The notes: generated from the letters alone by a model not told the origin. A stretch of 64,000 bases of DNA from Prostheceraeus crozeri (GCA_907163375.1 CAJQUW010003229.1:1-64000), one strand, 5' to 3'; shown: positions 23,030 through 33,589, numbered from the stretch's first letter. Numbers and translations: made by a program.

Positions 23030-23620
23030 AGTAATGTATGTATGACTCCCCCAGACCACCACCCCCATCAACCAAAATAAATTTTGGGACATACACCCAA
23101 GTTTTTTAAAAAATTATTTAAGAAAAAATATGCACCAAGTTACAAAAAATAATGCAATAAAAAGGAATACTAATATCTAAAAAATAAATTAAAAGTAATA
23201 ATTATGGCGATCTGGGGGAGTCATACATACATTACTTAGGAATGAGAAATGAAAAATAAGAAAATGATACAATTTTGTAAATATTGAAAAATTGAAATAT
23301 TTTTAAAATATAAAATATTTTGTAAATATGAAACGTCAGAATATTTTATTAAAAATGGAAGAAAACGAAAAGTCAATTCTGCCTTCAGCACCTACTGAAA
23401 AGGAATCATTATATCCTTCAATAATTAAGAATGATAATGACTGGACTTTTAAAACACAAAACGAAATTATGACTGAGATAAACCTAGCAAAGCGTAAAGA
23501 TAGAGTACGGTATATGAAAGATAAAGAATCACAATTATTATTAAAATTAGAACATTATGATAAATTAAGAAAAAGATGGGTTAAAGTTAAGAATGTAACA
23601 CAAGGTATAGGAATATTTTT
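23030..23620 (+). repeat. Polinton A left terminal inverted repeat
   Basis: About 590 bp matching the right end in inverse orientation, including the start of the hairpin-protein gene. Its first 207 bp (23030-23236) are bounded on the inside by an inverted copy of the outermost 26 bp (23211-23236), so the terminus is itself a palindrome-ended block. Confidence 0.85.
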
Positions 23621-24020
23621 TAACAGAAAGTTTAGGAATATTTACAATTATAATAACTTCAGGTGTTTTAGCAATTCCAGTAGTTGCTACAGCTTTAACA
23701 AGTACAGGTCTTTTTGCAACTTCAACTACTACAATTTTAGAAAAATCTTTAGTATCAAAGAAACAGAAATCATTAAAAAGGAAATATCAACATGTTAAAG
23801 AAGTATATGATAAACTTCATTATCATTTTCAAAGATCAATTGGTGATAATATTATTACCTTAGAGGAGATAGAAGCTTTTGATAAAATAGCTCATGAAGT
23901 AAGTAAACAACCTAAAATGATAACACAAGGAGGAAAAGAGGGTAAAGAAGATAATTCAGCTTTTTTAGAAGAAATTAAAACGTTAGTAGAATCTTTAGAA
24001 CAAAATATAAAAAAGTAATC
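23328..24020 (+). pseudogene. Polinton A hairpin-membrane protein (fossil)
   Basis: Homologous to the gene at 40416-41099 in Polinton B. The N-terminal part is charged and shares KDRVRYMKDKESQLLLKLEHYDKLRKRW. A hydrophobic hairpin follows, then a helical C-terminal part (LEEIEAFDKIAHEV). Proteins of this shape are common in Polintons of invertebrates. The role is unknown, perhaps virion membrane or entry. The gene's first third lies inside the terminal repeat, so it occurs at both ends. Broken copy. Confidence 0.65.
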
Positions 24021-24046
24021 AGAAAAAGTAATCATTATACATAACA

Positions 24047-25006
24047 ATGTTTATGTTGTATTCCAATGATAACACAAAATTCAAATATTATATTTTAAAA
24101 ATGGATAAGATCAAAGCTGATAATGAAAAAAGAATCAAACAATTAGAAGAATTAATAAAAGAGAAAAATATTATGAAAGAAAATCATAGACAAAATAGAA
24201 TGATGAAAGCTGGTGTTCAATCTGAAATGGAAGAAAAAATACAATTAACAAAACAAATAAAAACAGATTTGAAGAATAATGCAAAATCGTTAAAAGAACT
24301 TGGAAAAGAAGTAGTACAGTTAAATATAAAAGAAAAAGAAAAATGGATAATTTGGGATTATTAGAATGAAACATAGATAAAAAATTGCCGAAATCAATGT
24401 TATTTGGTCATTCTATTACATTCATAGATGGAAAAGGACAAACTAGATTCTTTTTAGGTGGTGATGAATTAAAGATAGGTTTCAAAGATGAATTAATTTT
24501 TACAGCTGATGGAGCAACATTTAGGTTAGATAAAAATTTTGTAGATCTTTTAAGAGGTGCAAATTTAAATCATTATGATGTATATGAATTGAGAAATTAT
24601 AAAGCAATATTAGATCAAGTTAAAGCCACAGATTTTAAATTCATATGTAAGACCAGTATCATCAACATCACCAACATCTTCATCTACTCGTAGTTTTAAA
24701 TCATATTCAAGAACAGGAAAAGGCATGTCTTTAAAGAATAATAATAATAAGACAACTGTTTTCCTTCCTGATGATCCACAAGAATTAATAAATAGACTAG
24801 AGATCTTAGTATCAGCAACAAAAGAAGGACATAATTCTAGTTTCAATGAACTTCATGCAATATTGAAAAGACTATTAGAAAAAGGATTAATAAATAAAAA
24901 AGATTGTTCTAGTTTGAGTAAAATTTTTATAAGTGAACAAATTTTTATTTTTAAAAAAATCAATGAAAAAGAGTTAGAAAAAATTAATAATCATTTAGAA
25001 ATCTAA
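24047..25006 (+). pseudogene. Polinton A LPDDPQ-motif virion-type protein (fossil)
   Basis: Homologous to the 296-aa ORF at 39470-40360 of Polinton B. Shared landmarks are a coiled-coil N-terminus (KRIKQLEELIKEKNIM), FIDGK, VDLLRGA, and the C-terminal FLPDDPQELINRL with FNELHAILKRLLEKG. The LPDDPxEL...EI-ILDxLLxxG pattern recurs in invertebrate Polinton ORFs as I recall them. No biochemical role is known to me. Broken. Confidence 0.65.
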
Positions 25007-25124
25007 TTGATATTTTAAGTTCATCAAAATTTAGTACGACATCAAAATTTATAGCAACTACTTCATCACATACTTGTAATTTAGATCCTATTATTCATTT
25101 AGAACAAGGTAAACATTATGAAGT

Positions 25125-25790
25125 AGTAGTATATAGTGTGACATCCGGCGCGACGCTTCGCTTCGCTTTGCTTCGCTTCGCTTGCGCCGGATGTCACACT
25201 TTTGCGGGTTTTTTCAAAAATCAAAATTTCAAAAATTTCAAAAATTTAGGTAGACTTCAAATTTCACGTGGCCGAAGGCCGAAGGGCGAAAATTTAAGCG
25301 TTTTTAAAAATACCCAATTTTCAAATTTTTCAAAATCTCAAAATTTGAGAATTACAATTTTCACCCTTAAAATCATGACCGTTCCAGGACACCGAAAAAT
25401 CATAAAAGTTAAGAATCTCAAAATTTGAGAATTACAATTTTCACCCTTAAAATCATGACCGTTCCAGGACACCGAAAAATCATAAAAGTTAAGAATCTCA
25501 AAATTTGAGAATTACAATTTTCTCGCTTAAATCATGACCGTTCCAGGACACCGAAAATCATAAAAGTTGAGAATTTCAAATTCATGAATTTTATCCATCT
25601 TTCAGGTTTTCAAAATATATCATGTGACTAAAAATATTTCTTTAAAAATGGAAGAAACAAAAGTGGATGAAACAAAAGTGGAAGAAACCGCAAGAATATA
25701 TCCTTCGTTTTCTCAATTAAAAACAAGTGAAATGGTTCTCAATTATTATTAAGATTAGAGCATTATGATAAATTAAGAAGACGCAATTAT
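25125..25790 (+). repeat. Polinton B left terminal inverted repeat with hairpin tip
   Basis: Starts AGTAGTATATA, then a hairpin with a 16-bp stem GTGTGACATCCGGCGC (25136-25151) and its inverse (25184-25199) around a loop of CTTCG-type repeats. Tandem copies (about three) of an ~80-bp unit with accgttccaggacaccga follow at about 25340-25570. The inner part holds a shortened copy of the first portion of the hairpin-protein gene. Confidence 0.9.
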
Positions 25791-26515
25791 TACTTAGACA
25801 TTCTTCGTTTTGTATTCCCAACATTATTTAAAGTACTAATTGTGTGAACTAGAAGATCATTGTAACTCATAAACTCAAAATTATTCAATGAACCCGTACA
25901 CTGGCTGATAATTGAAGAGAGAGAAACATCTAGCAGCTTTCCCCTAAAATTATCGTGCTATCTCTTGTCATTTCAATTTACCCATCGGTAAACTTTTGAC
26001 ATTTCAACTTACGCGTGCGTAAAGTTTTGACATTTCAATTTACCCCTACGTAAATTATTTTCAGAATCTGTTTTCAAAATCTATTTTCAAAGTCTGTTTT
26101 CAAATTCAGTTTTAGAAATCGATTTGCAAAATTCATTTAGCGTTTGCCAAACACATACGGGTAGTAAAGTACTTCCCAATGTGAAGACATGACTAGATTA
26201 AGCACATAAGAGTGCATTGTCAATAAAAGCAAATGACAATAAAATTCTTCTTGTGAACTCAGAACGCATAAACGCCGATATGCGGGTTAGTTGTTATGGC
26301 AATTTTAAACAATCATTTTAACGATAAAACATATTAACAAATGAAGTTCATGAAGAAAATGGAATATGTAAAACAATATAGATTAGAATAATTATAATAT
26401 AATCATTTCAAAATCGAATAAGTAGTAAGGAAAGTCATCATTAGAGAACAGTTTTAAATCAATACCCCCTCCCTTCTGACTTCTAGGGGTCCCTTAAGAA
26501 ATTTTTTTATTATAA
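25791..26515. other. Polinton B spacer with small repeats
   Basis: No ORF. A phrase like tgacatttcaatttaccc-(cg)-gtaaa recurs three times between about 25967 and 26055, each with a small palindrome of the type ttac-n-gtaa. Possibly a regulatory or origin-proximal region; that is inference. Confidence 0.4.
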
Positions 26516-26893
26516 AATGAGCAACATAAAGGAGTTTTTTAAATTATATGGAACGCAAACCACGACAAATTTCGACCTAAAGAAAATCGCAAATGAATTG
26601 GGAATAAAGAATTTTCATGTTCTAATGAGAGACCCAATTACAATTCCTAAAAAATAGGCCAACTGTAAATTTCATAACAAATCTTCATACGACAGATGAA
26701 AAAGGTGTACATTGGTCAGCAGGACGAAGAAATATAAACTGTTCTAATTATTATTTTGACTCATACAGACTTCCACCTACAAACGAAGTCAAAAAATTAC
26801 TTGGCAATGGAATTTATAATACATTTCAAATTCAAAAACCAGGAACTACATATTGCGGTCAATTATGTCTTTATGTTTTATTTAAATAACAGG
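26516..26893 (+). pseudogene. Polinton B adenain-type cysteine protease (fossil)
   Basis: The reading frame signatures match the adenovirus-like maturation protease of Polintons: GVHWSAG with the catalytic His, FDSYRLPPTNEV with the Asp region, and TYCGQLCLYVL with the oxyanion Gln and catalytic Cys. It lies next to the terminal repeat and is transcribed toward the integrase. It would cleave capsid precursors in an intact element. Broken. Confidence 0.75.
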
Positions 26894-26999
26894 AAGGAGT
26901 ACCATTTCTAGATATTATGTTAGAATTGAACGAACCGTAGGCTCTATGGCTACGCCTAATGAAAATAATGATAATTAAAAATCAGTTCGTTGTAATTCA

Positions 27000-28422
27000 T
27001 TTTGATAAAATCGGCCACTGATATTTTCATCATCTAAATCTTTGATTTCGTAAGTAATCGGATAAGTTTGATTTATTTTGCAAACTTCAAATATTTCTTT
27101 AGTTCAGTATCCGACGAAGCCTTTTTCAAATTTATTCTTATATTTAAATATTCTAACTCTATCTCCAATTTTAAATTTCGGCTTAAGTTTCTGCAAATTC
27201 GGATTACTCTCATTCAAATTATTATTTTCGTTCGAATAATTATTCTCGAATATTTTCTTTCGGATTAAATCAGGGTCGTCAGAAGCATTCTTTGGAGTTT
27301 CTTCAATACCAGAATGAACTTTATTATTGTACTTTTCTACAATTCCTGGTAATATCTTCAACCATTTCTGATTTCTTTGCTCTTGAATTTCTTGAATAAT
27401 TTATTTTTTAACGTCCGATTGAATCTTTCTATCACTACAGCTTTTCCAGCGTTTTCAGTTGAATAAACAGTTTCAAATAGTGGCTGAACGTTTCGGTTAT
27501 AAAATTCCGACCCTTTATCAACAAACAATTTTTTTGGCTTTCTCTTACTTTCTTTAAAGATTTCTTCAAACGCATATTTAACTGATAGACCACTTTTATT
27601 TTTTAAAGGCTTTACCCAAGCGTATCATGTATATAAATCTATAACGGTCAATGCGTATTTGTAGTCCCTTTCATTCGGCATATGAATAAGATCACCACTC
27701 CAAATATCATCTTTATTAAATACTTTTAATTTCAATAAATATTTAGGCTTTCTATATTCTTTATGAATTTCGGACGCATAGCGTCCTAGGTCATTCGACA
27801 TTTCAGACGCGTAGGTTCGAGCGTTGCTCTCAGACAGCTTTGCTGTCGTTTCATTTAAACCCTGGCCGAATAATATTTTAGCTTGAAAAGCTTTCTTAAC
27901 AAACATTCTTTCAATTTTTTCTCTAAATGTAGGATTCTGAATACTATCTAATTCTTGAATCATCTTCTTATCAGCTGCATGACGAGAACTTAGATCATGA
28001 TTTCGATAAGCTAAATCATGTCTATAAGCGGCGGCATCTACTCTATTTATTGGTTCTTCACCTGGTTTCGGATTATTATTCTCATCTAGTCTTATATCTA
28101 ATCGAGTTCCTGGACCGGTATATGAATGACCAAGAAGATGTTTTTCTTTTGAATATTTACTCCAAATAAATCCAGGAAAGTTTTCTAATGTTTTTTGTAT
28201 GTCACCACCGTAGGTAGTAGCCAAACTTTGTTTGTCGTCGTTACCTTCATAAATTTTACAATTTGAGGTTTTATGTACTTTTAAGAGATAATTCAATAAA
28301 TCTAAATTAGAAATTTTTAATTTAATTAAATTTTCGGAATTTTTAGAATTCATTTTAAAAGATAAAATAAATGTTTTACCTAATAGAACCAAAGGTTCTG
28401 AGGCTTTAGCCGATCGGACCAA
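27000..28422 (-). pseudogene. Polinton B integrase with N-terminal PLA2-like domain (fossil)
   Basis: A single open frame of 265 codons at the 5' end contains two modules. About residues 99-160 form a parvovirus VP1u-like phospholipase A2: calcium loop YTGPGTRLD and catalytic RHDLAY. After a linker (MFVKKAF...GQGLNET) the retroviral-type integrase begins with EYRKPKYLLKLKVF and DDIWSGDLIHM (first catalytic Asp), then TVIDLYT. Core and C-terminal traces follow down to about 27000, including PKFKIGDRVRIFKYK, the SH3-like C-terminal domain. PLA2 would act in membrane breach, integrase in strand transfer; the fusion is seen directly. The element copy is broken in the integrase part. Confidence 0.8.
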
Positions 28423-28641
28423 AGGTCCTCAGGTTACTAACCTATAGAACCAAAGGTCCTGAGGTTATTACCGAATCATACTAGGACTTAGATATATTCC
28501 AGAACCATCTTTTGTTTCTTTAATTTCAATTAAATCATCAACATTGTGGAGAATATTTTTGAGAACTCTTTTTTCCTTCATCAACTAAATTTAATTTACT
28601 AATAAAATTCTCTACTATTCCTTCTCCCCTAGCAACTTTCT

Positions 28642-28950
28642 CTAACTCCCTATTATGACGTTTTGTTCTTCTAATGCTGCTTTCTCTGATTTATTTTTAT
28701 TTACTGCTTGGACAATACCAGCTGTCCCACCTGCAACACTTCCTGCTGCTGCTATGCCTCCTATTATTAGAGGAATTAATGGGAGAATTCCACCATCCTT
28801 TTCATCTTGCAATTTAATATTCTCTATCATTGGTTTATTTATGTAATACTTTTTTTTATTAATAGTAATAGTTTTAGGGGTATTTTTGTCAACAATATTA
28901 CGTAATTTTAATTCAACAGTTTTATTATTATTACTTTTCGCTTGCGACAT
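28642..28950 (-). CDS. Polinton B adenovirus pX-like small protein
   Basis: 102 codons. The start sits right after an A-tract (ACTAAAAATG). A basic N-terminal half is followed by GGILPLIPLIIGGIAAAGSVAGGTAG, a Gly/Ala-rich hydrophobic segment close in style to the conserved GGFLPALIPIIA segment of the adenovirus core peptide precursor pX. A charged tail follows. Present also in Polinton A (50490-50883). It probably condenses DNA or acts on membranes in the virion; that is inference from adenovirus kin. Traces of the frame continue slightly beyond the ORF end. Confidence 0.6.
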   Translation of the reverse strand: MSQAKSNNNKTVELKLRNIVDKNTPKTITINKKKYYINKPMIENIKLQDEKDGGILPLIPLIIGGIAAAGSVAGGTAGIVQAVNKNKSEKAALEEQNVIIGS

Positions 28951-29074
28951 TTTTAGTAAAAAAATTTTAATTTATCAAGAATTTTAATCTATTCTAGTTA
29001 TGAAAAATTTTTAGTTAAGAATTTTTTAATCTATTCTAGTTATGAAAAAAATTAAATTAATTTATTCTAGCCAT

Positions 29075-30390
29075 CTACCCATTAAGAACTTCAATAGAAT
29101 ATTTTGCATCTTCTAGCAATAAACCATAAGCCATCAATGAAGTTGTGGAATCTTTCTTTTCAATTTTAATTGTTACATCACAACCATTTTTAATAATATC
29201 TTCTGATTGTGCACTTAAATCGAAACAGAAAACAGGATATAAATGTCTCCAATCTCCAGGAGTTAATTGTGGTTCAACTCCAAATTCTATACAAACATTT
29301 CGATAAGAATCATATCCTTCCATAAATTGATTATTAGTATCATCGAATCTTAATGGATCAATTGGATATCGGGTTTGATTTAATGAAACTTGTAAACTTC
29401 GAATTGTATTAATATGAAAAAGATTGTTGTTCTTATCAAAACTTGGAGAATTATTTCTTTGAAAAGTTAGTAATAAATATCTTGGAGTATTCGCAGTTCT
29501 AGTAAAATGCCAGTTAAATCTTTGTTCGGAAAAAGTTACTGAACTAGCAGTACGCTTTAGAAAATTTACTGGAATTGGTTTGTTAGTATTTAATCTTTTT
29601 GCAAGGCTGTTTAAATCTTTAAACTAGGAGTAATATGCTTAATCCACCATTCAAGTCTATCAATTTTTAAATATGCTTTTTTTCCAGTCTTACCAAAAAA
29701 GATTAATTCATTATTTGCTGTACGATGAATTATTAATTTAAATTTTAATTGATATGATATTTTGTCATAATCTAAATATCCGAATAATGGAGACAATGAC
29801 CAATTTACAGTCTGTTTACTTTTCTTGTTAAATTCACGTCTTTCTTTATATGCACTATTGTTTGTTTTATTTAAATGTTTTGCAATATTTTCTACATCTT
29901 TCGCAATTCCTGCTGCATCTGTTCCAGCGTGAGTTAAATCATCAACAATTATACCATCATTAGTATCAGGAAACCAACCTTCGATTTCATACTTTTTATT
30001 ATTTTCACCAATTGTTACAAATCTAAGCATTGTATCAATTACACCTGGAGAATCACTTATTGTTTCTATATTTTGAGTTGCAACATCTAAACGCATTTGT
30101 GTAAATAATCTTGGAAAAAAATTATTCTCTAGTGCAATATTATCGGTTTCTGGTAATGGTGTTGTAAAATTGGCATCACTATACAAAGAATATTCACAGT
30201 GTAAAAATGAATCAGGTAGATATATATAACTCTGCTGATTATCAACTTCAAAAATTAAATCACCTCCAGTATTTACTCTACTGGAAGATCCGGGATTCAT
30301 AGCAATTCTTATATAGTCATTCTTTTTTTGATTGCAACTGACGAACGGAGGATCGTCTAATCTAAATTTATTTTCGATAAGCGAAGACAT
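29075..30390 (-). pseudogene. Polinton B major capsid protein, double jelly roll (fossil)
   Basis: The large open stretch (30390-29611) begins MSSLIENKF and shows hallmarks of adintovirus-type hexon proteins: IFEVDNQQSYIYLPDSFLHC, NNFFPRLFTQMRLDVA and PGVIDTMLRFV. The C-terminal stretch has FMEGYDSYRNVCIEFGVE, CFDLSAQSEDIIKNGCDVTI and SLMAYGLLL. Together these mark a double jelly-roll major capsid protein that would form the icosahedral shell. It starts after TATAAAAATG. Broken copy. Confidence 0.85.
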
Positions 30391-30544
30391 TTTTATAAAA
30401 AATAATTTGACTTTTTGTTTTTCTCACACACAGAAAAGATTCTGCTAAAATAATTTTACTAAAAAAATTTTGCTGAGAAAATATTCCTAAAAAAATTTTA
30501 CTAAAAAAATTTTACTAAAAAAAATTTTACTAAAAAACATAATT

Positions 30545-31075
30545 TTAGAATTTTGCTAGACCAGCTACGCTACAGCTTTGCTGGTTAAACCGAAGGTTGC
30601 TGCTCACGCCATTTCCTCTTATTTCTTCAATTGAACGTTTTATGGCTACGCCTGATTTCTTCTTATGTTTACTATCAGACGGAGCTCCGCTCCTCAAGGT
30701 TTCCCCAACAGCTATGTTAGCAATTTTATTTTTTGTTTCCTCTGAAAGTTTTTTTAAATTTTTTAGTTCTTCGGAATCATTCCTAAGTTTACGAATAGCT
30801 TCTAGTTGTTTTAATTCGTTTTGAGACTTGACAGCATTTGATATTGCACTAGCTGTACTACCTATAGCAGCTGCTCCTTTTGCAGCAGATGTAATCAAAT
30901 CTTTATTATTTTTAATTAAGTTAACGATACTTCCAATACCAGAAAAGATGCCAGCTCCTTCCGTGTGAACTGTTTCTCTATTATCATAATGATAAACAGG
31001 ATTCATACGTGGTTCATGAGCAATTCTTTGATTTGAAGCAAATTGTTTAAGATTGTGTTTATAAATTATAGGCAT
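30545..31075 (-). CDS. Polinton B pVI-like minor virion protein (176 aa)
   Basis: The start follows CCTAAAAAATG. After a short N-terminal tail comes GAGIFSGIGSIVNLIKN, an amphipathic helix reminiscent of the lytic helix of adenovirus protein VI. An Ala/Gly-rich stretch (AAKGAAAIGSTASAI) and a Lys/Glu coiled coil follow, with a basic region near the end (KHKKKSG). It lies beside the major capsid gene, where adenovirus-like pVI would be expected. Two GC-rich mini-hairpins lie within its C-terminal codons. The role (endosome lysis, protease cofactor) is inferred only. Confidence 0.5.
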   Translation of the reverse strand: MPIIYKHNLKQFASNQRIAHEPRMNPVYHYDNRETVHTEGAGIFSGIGSIVNLIKNNKDLITSAAKGAAAIGSTASAISNAVKSQNELKQLEAIRKLRNDSEELKNLKKLSEETKNKIANIAVGETLRSGAPSDSKHKKKSGVAIKRSIEEIRGNGVSSNLRFNQQSCSVAGLAKF

Positions 31076-31237
31076 TTTTTAGGATTAAATTTGTCTTTTG
31101 GGAAAAAATATTTACGATTGGTTAGTAACCTGAGGACCTTTGGTCCGTTTAATATTTGCGCTGAGATTTACGTTTATGATAAGGTAATAACCTCAGGACC
31201 TTCGCTCCGATAGGTTAGAAACCCACGACTTCGTCGA

Positions 31238-32125
31238 TCAAGATTTACGTTTGTGAATGGACAACAACTTCGAGATAACTTTATTAATTGACTGTTGCAC
31301 TTTATCTATTGCGTCAAGCAGCGTGTGATGTACTTTTATTTCTTTTCTATTAACTTGCATTTTCTGCTGATTAATCTTCAATGCCGTTTTAAGTGCATTT
31401 AACTTAATTTTAAGATCATCTAATTGTCTTTTAACAGCATCTAACTGTTCTTTATTTTCTTTAGAGTTTTCTTGTAAATTTTTCTTTAATTCATTTTCTA
31501 AATTGATTTTAAGAGTTTTCATTTTATCAACTCTTTGATTAAGCGAGTTTACTTCATTTATTATTCTATTCATCTTTTTCATTTGTTGAGTAATTTTAGA
31601 ACTTAATTCATCAACACTTTTTTGGAATGTACTTTGTAACTGCTTTAAATTTTTTTTAATTCTTTCAGGTAGTTTTTCTATTTCATCTTCTAATTGTTCT
31701 TTTAACATTTTTATCTGATGTTTATTTTTAATTACAGCAGATTTTAAATTTAAAGAAAGTGATATTAAAATTTTTGATTGTTCAGAAATCTTTTTAAAAA
31801 GTTTTGCTATATCTGCTTCTAGCTCTCTATCCTTTTTATCAAGTTTTAATAATTTTTCGTTTAATGATTTGTCATTAAGTTTAAGCAACTTTAATTCATT
31901 CATCAGTGGAACCAAAACATCGTTTATATATTTTTCTTTTAAGTCATTGATTTGTGTATCAACATATTGTTTATTTGTCAACTCTGTATTTTGTTGCGGA
32001 AGAATAGAAAGATGCAATGGACCAGATAAAACGTCTCCAGTTTTCATAATATAATTTTCTATTCCTACTTCTAATTCACGATTATTCGGGATATATGCAC
32101 CTCCACCAACATTTGGTAACATCAT
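31238..32125 (-). CDS. Polinton B coiled-coil protein with tail-fibre-like head (295 aa)
   Basis: The N-terminal 60 residues contain MKTGDVLSGPLHLS and, after a short spacer, ELTNKQYVDTQI. This matches the GDxxxGPLxL...NKxYVD phrase of phage tail-fibre and collar repeats. The remaining 235 residues are an almost uninterrupted charged coiled coil with many Lys, Glu, Asn and heptad Leu. The start follows TTAAAAAATG. The shape suggests a trimeric fibre or spike attached to the capsid, comparable to adenovirus fibre by role, not by sequence. No terminal knob is present. Not found in Polinton A, where this part is replaced. Confidence 0.6.
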   Translation of the reverse strand: MMLPNVGGGAYIPNNRELEVGIENYIMKTGDVLSGPLHLSILPQQNTELTNKQYVDTQINDLKEKYINDVLVPLMNELKLLKLNDKSLNEKLLKLDKKDRELEADIAKLFKKISEQSKILISLSLNLKSAVIKNKHQIKMLKEQLEDEIEKLPERIKKNLKQLQSTFQKSVDELSSKITQQMKKMNRIINEVNSLNQRVDKMKTLKINLENELKKNLQENSKENKEQLDAVKRQLDDLKIKLNALKTALKINQQKMQVNRKEIKVHHTLLDAIDKVQQSINKVISKLLSIHKRKS

Positions 32126-32171
32126 TTTTTAACAATAAAAAAATAAATTTTTTTTCTAATAAAAATAAAAA

Positions 32172-33416
32172 AATGGATAAAGCAAATTTAAAAAATTATA
32201 TTCGTCCGCATCATCCTGTTCTTCTTATTCGACGAGATCAACGGGATTTGAAAATAAATGTTTTGATAATAATAATAATAACAATCCATGTATAGATGTT
32301 AATATTTTATTTCAATTACAAGCCGAAATATTTAGAGAACAAACAAAAGGTTTACCTTCTATAGAAACTAACTATTGTTTATTTCCGGGTGATCCATTTA
32401 TTAAATTTATGGATATAGTAAGTAAATATAATGATGTAGCTTATGTTGAATTAAATAAAGAAAATATGGTTATAATAGGTCATAATAACGTTTATGGTTT
32501 TATTAGAGCAGTGTTACCATTTAGTAATACTGAATGGATAGAAAATAAAATTATTAATTATATCAATATTAAAGAATTAGTTCAAAAATTAAAATCTTTT
32601 TCCAAGGAAAAAATTAGATTATTTGTTGATGAACAAAATCAATATAACATTCATATTGAAAGTAAAAAACATAATGAAGAATGATTATGTAAAGTTTATT
32701 ATAGAGACACAATTTATAAACAAGAAACATTAGAAATGCCCCAAAGATATGATGATGATACGTATATAGGATTATATTCCAACTTAAATATTAATTTATT
32801 AAAATCTTACAAAAATGGTTTAGCTCAACAAGAGAAAATTTATATGTGGACAACACCTTATACTATTAACAATGTCCATAATCATAATCATAATAAACGA
32901 ACTGAAGGTTCTAGGGCTTTGCCCGATCTTAAAGAAACTAATAATAATGATAATAATATAGATGATGATTCTGAAACATCTGAAAAAGGTGTAAATGGTA
33001 ACAAAGATTATAAAAATATCAGTAATTATAAAAATTTAAGTGAAGAAAAATTTATATCTCATACTGATGTACATGATATTAATACTACATATAATCAAAA
33101 TTTATCTAAATTTCATTTTCTTACAACTGAAAATAATAATGATGGTATAGTTGAAGATACTGTTAGACAACTATGTGTCGGGTCTACAAAATTTAAATTA
33201 GGATTTACATCTAATCAGTTTAAAATTTTATCATCTTTAATAAAAACTAAAAGTGATTCAGATTATGGTGGTGTTATTAAATTTTCCAAAAGAGATCAAA
33301 GACCAATATTTTTCTCTATTATATTATTATCAGATAAAAGATGTAATTTAGAGTTAGATATTCCAATAAGAGAATGGTATCCTATCAGGAATGGCATCCT
33401 ATACCAAAAAGTGTAA
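32172..33416 (+). pseudogene. Polinton B unknown protein, sliding-clamp-like pattern (fossil)
   Basis: Plus-strand gene between fibre and PolB, starting after AAAAAAATGGATAAAG. Open stretches at 32409-32684 and 32736-33416. The first contains AYVELNKENMVII, then LPFSNTEW, NYINIKELVQKLKSF and IRLFVDEQ. Their order and spacing resemble domain 1 of PCNA (VALV-L, the YRC strand, VNLxxLxKILK, ITL-A-). The last contains FKLGFTSNQFKILSSL and RPIFFSI, compatible with a second clamp domain. A sliding clamp beside PolB would make sense. Primary sequence identity is low, so this is a hypothesis. An Asn/Asp-rich linker carries mini-hairpin sequences. Broken. Confidence 0.4.
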
Positions 33417-33589
33417 TTTATGATGTTGAAGAATCAATTTATGATGATGATTAAGAATCAATTGATGATGATGATGAATAATCAATAGTTAGTGAAAATA
33501 AATTTAAATTATCTTTTGATAAAACATTATATGATGAAACTTAATATGATAAAACTTAATAGAAAATACCAAAATATTCGATAAAATTT

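Noticed and set aside
25138-25428. 96-codon ORF starting MTSGATLRFALLRFAC, found again at 41216-41530
   Set aside because: It reads straight through the terminal hairpin and the low-complexity tandem repeats of Polinton B's ends. Its duplication follows from the inverted repeat, not from selection on a protein.
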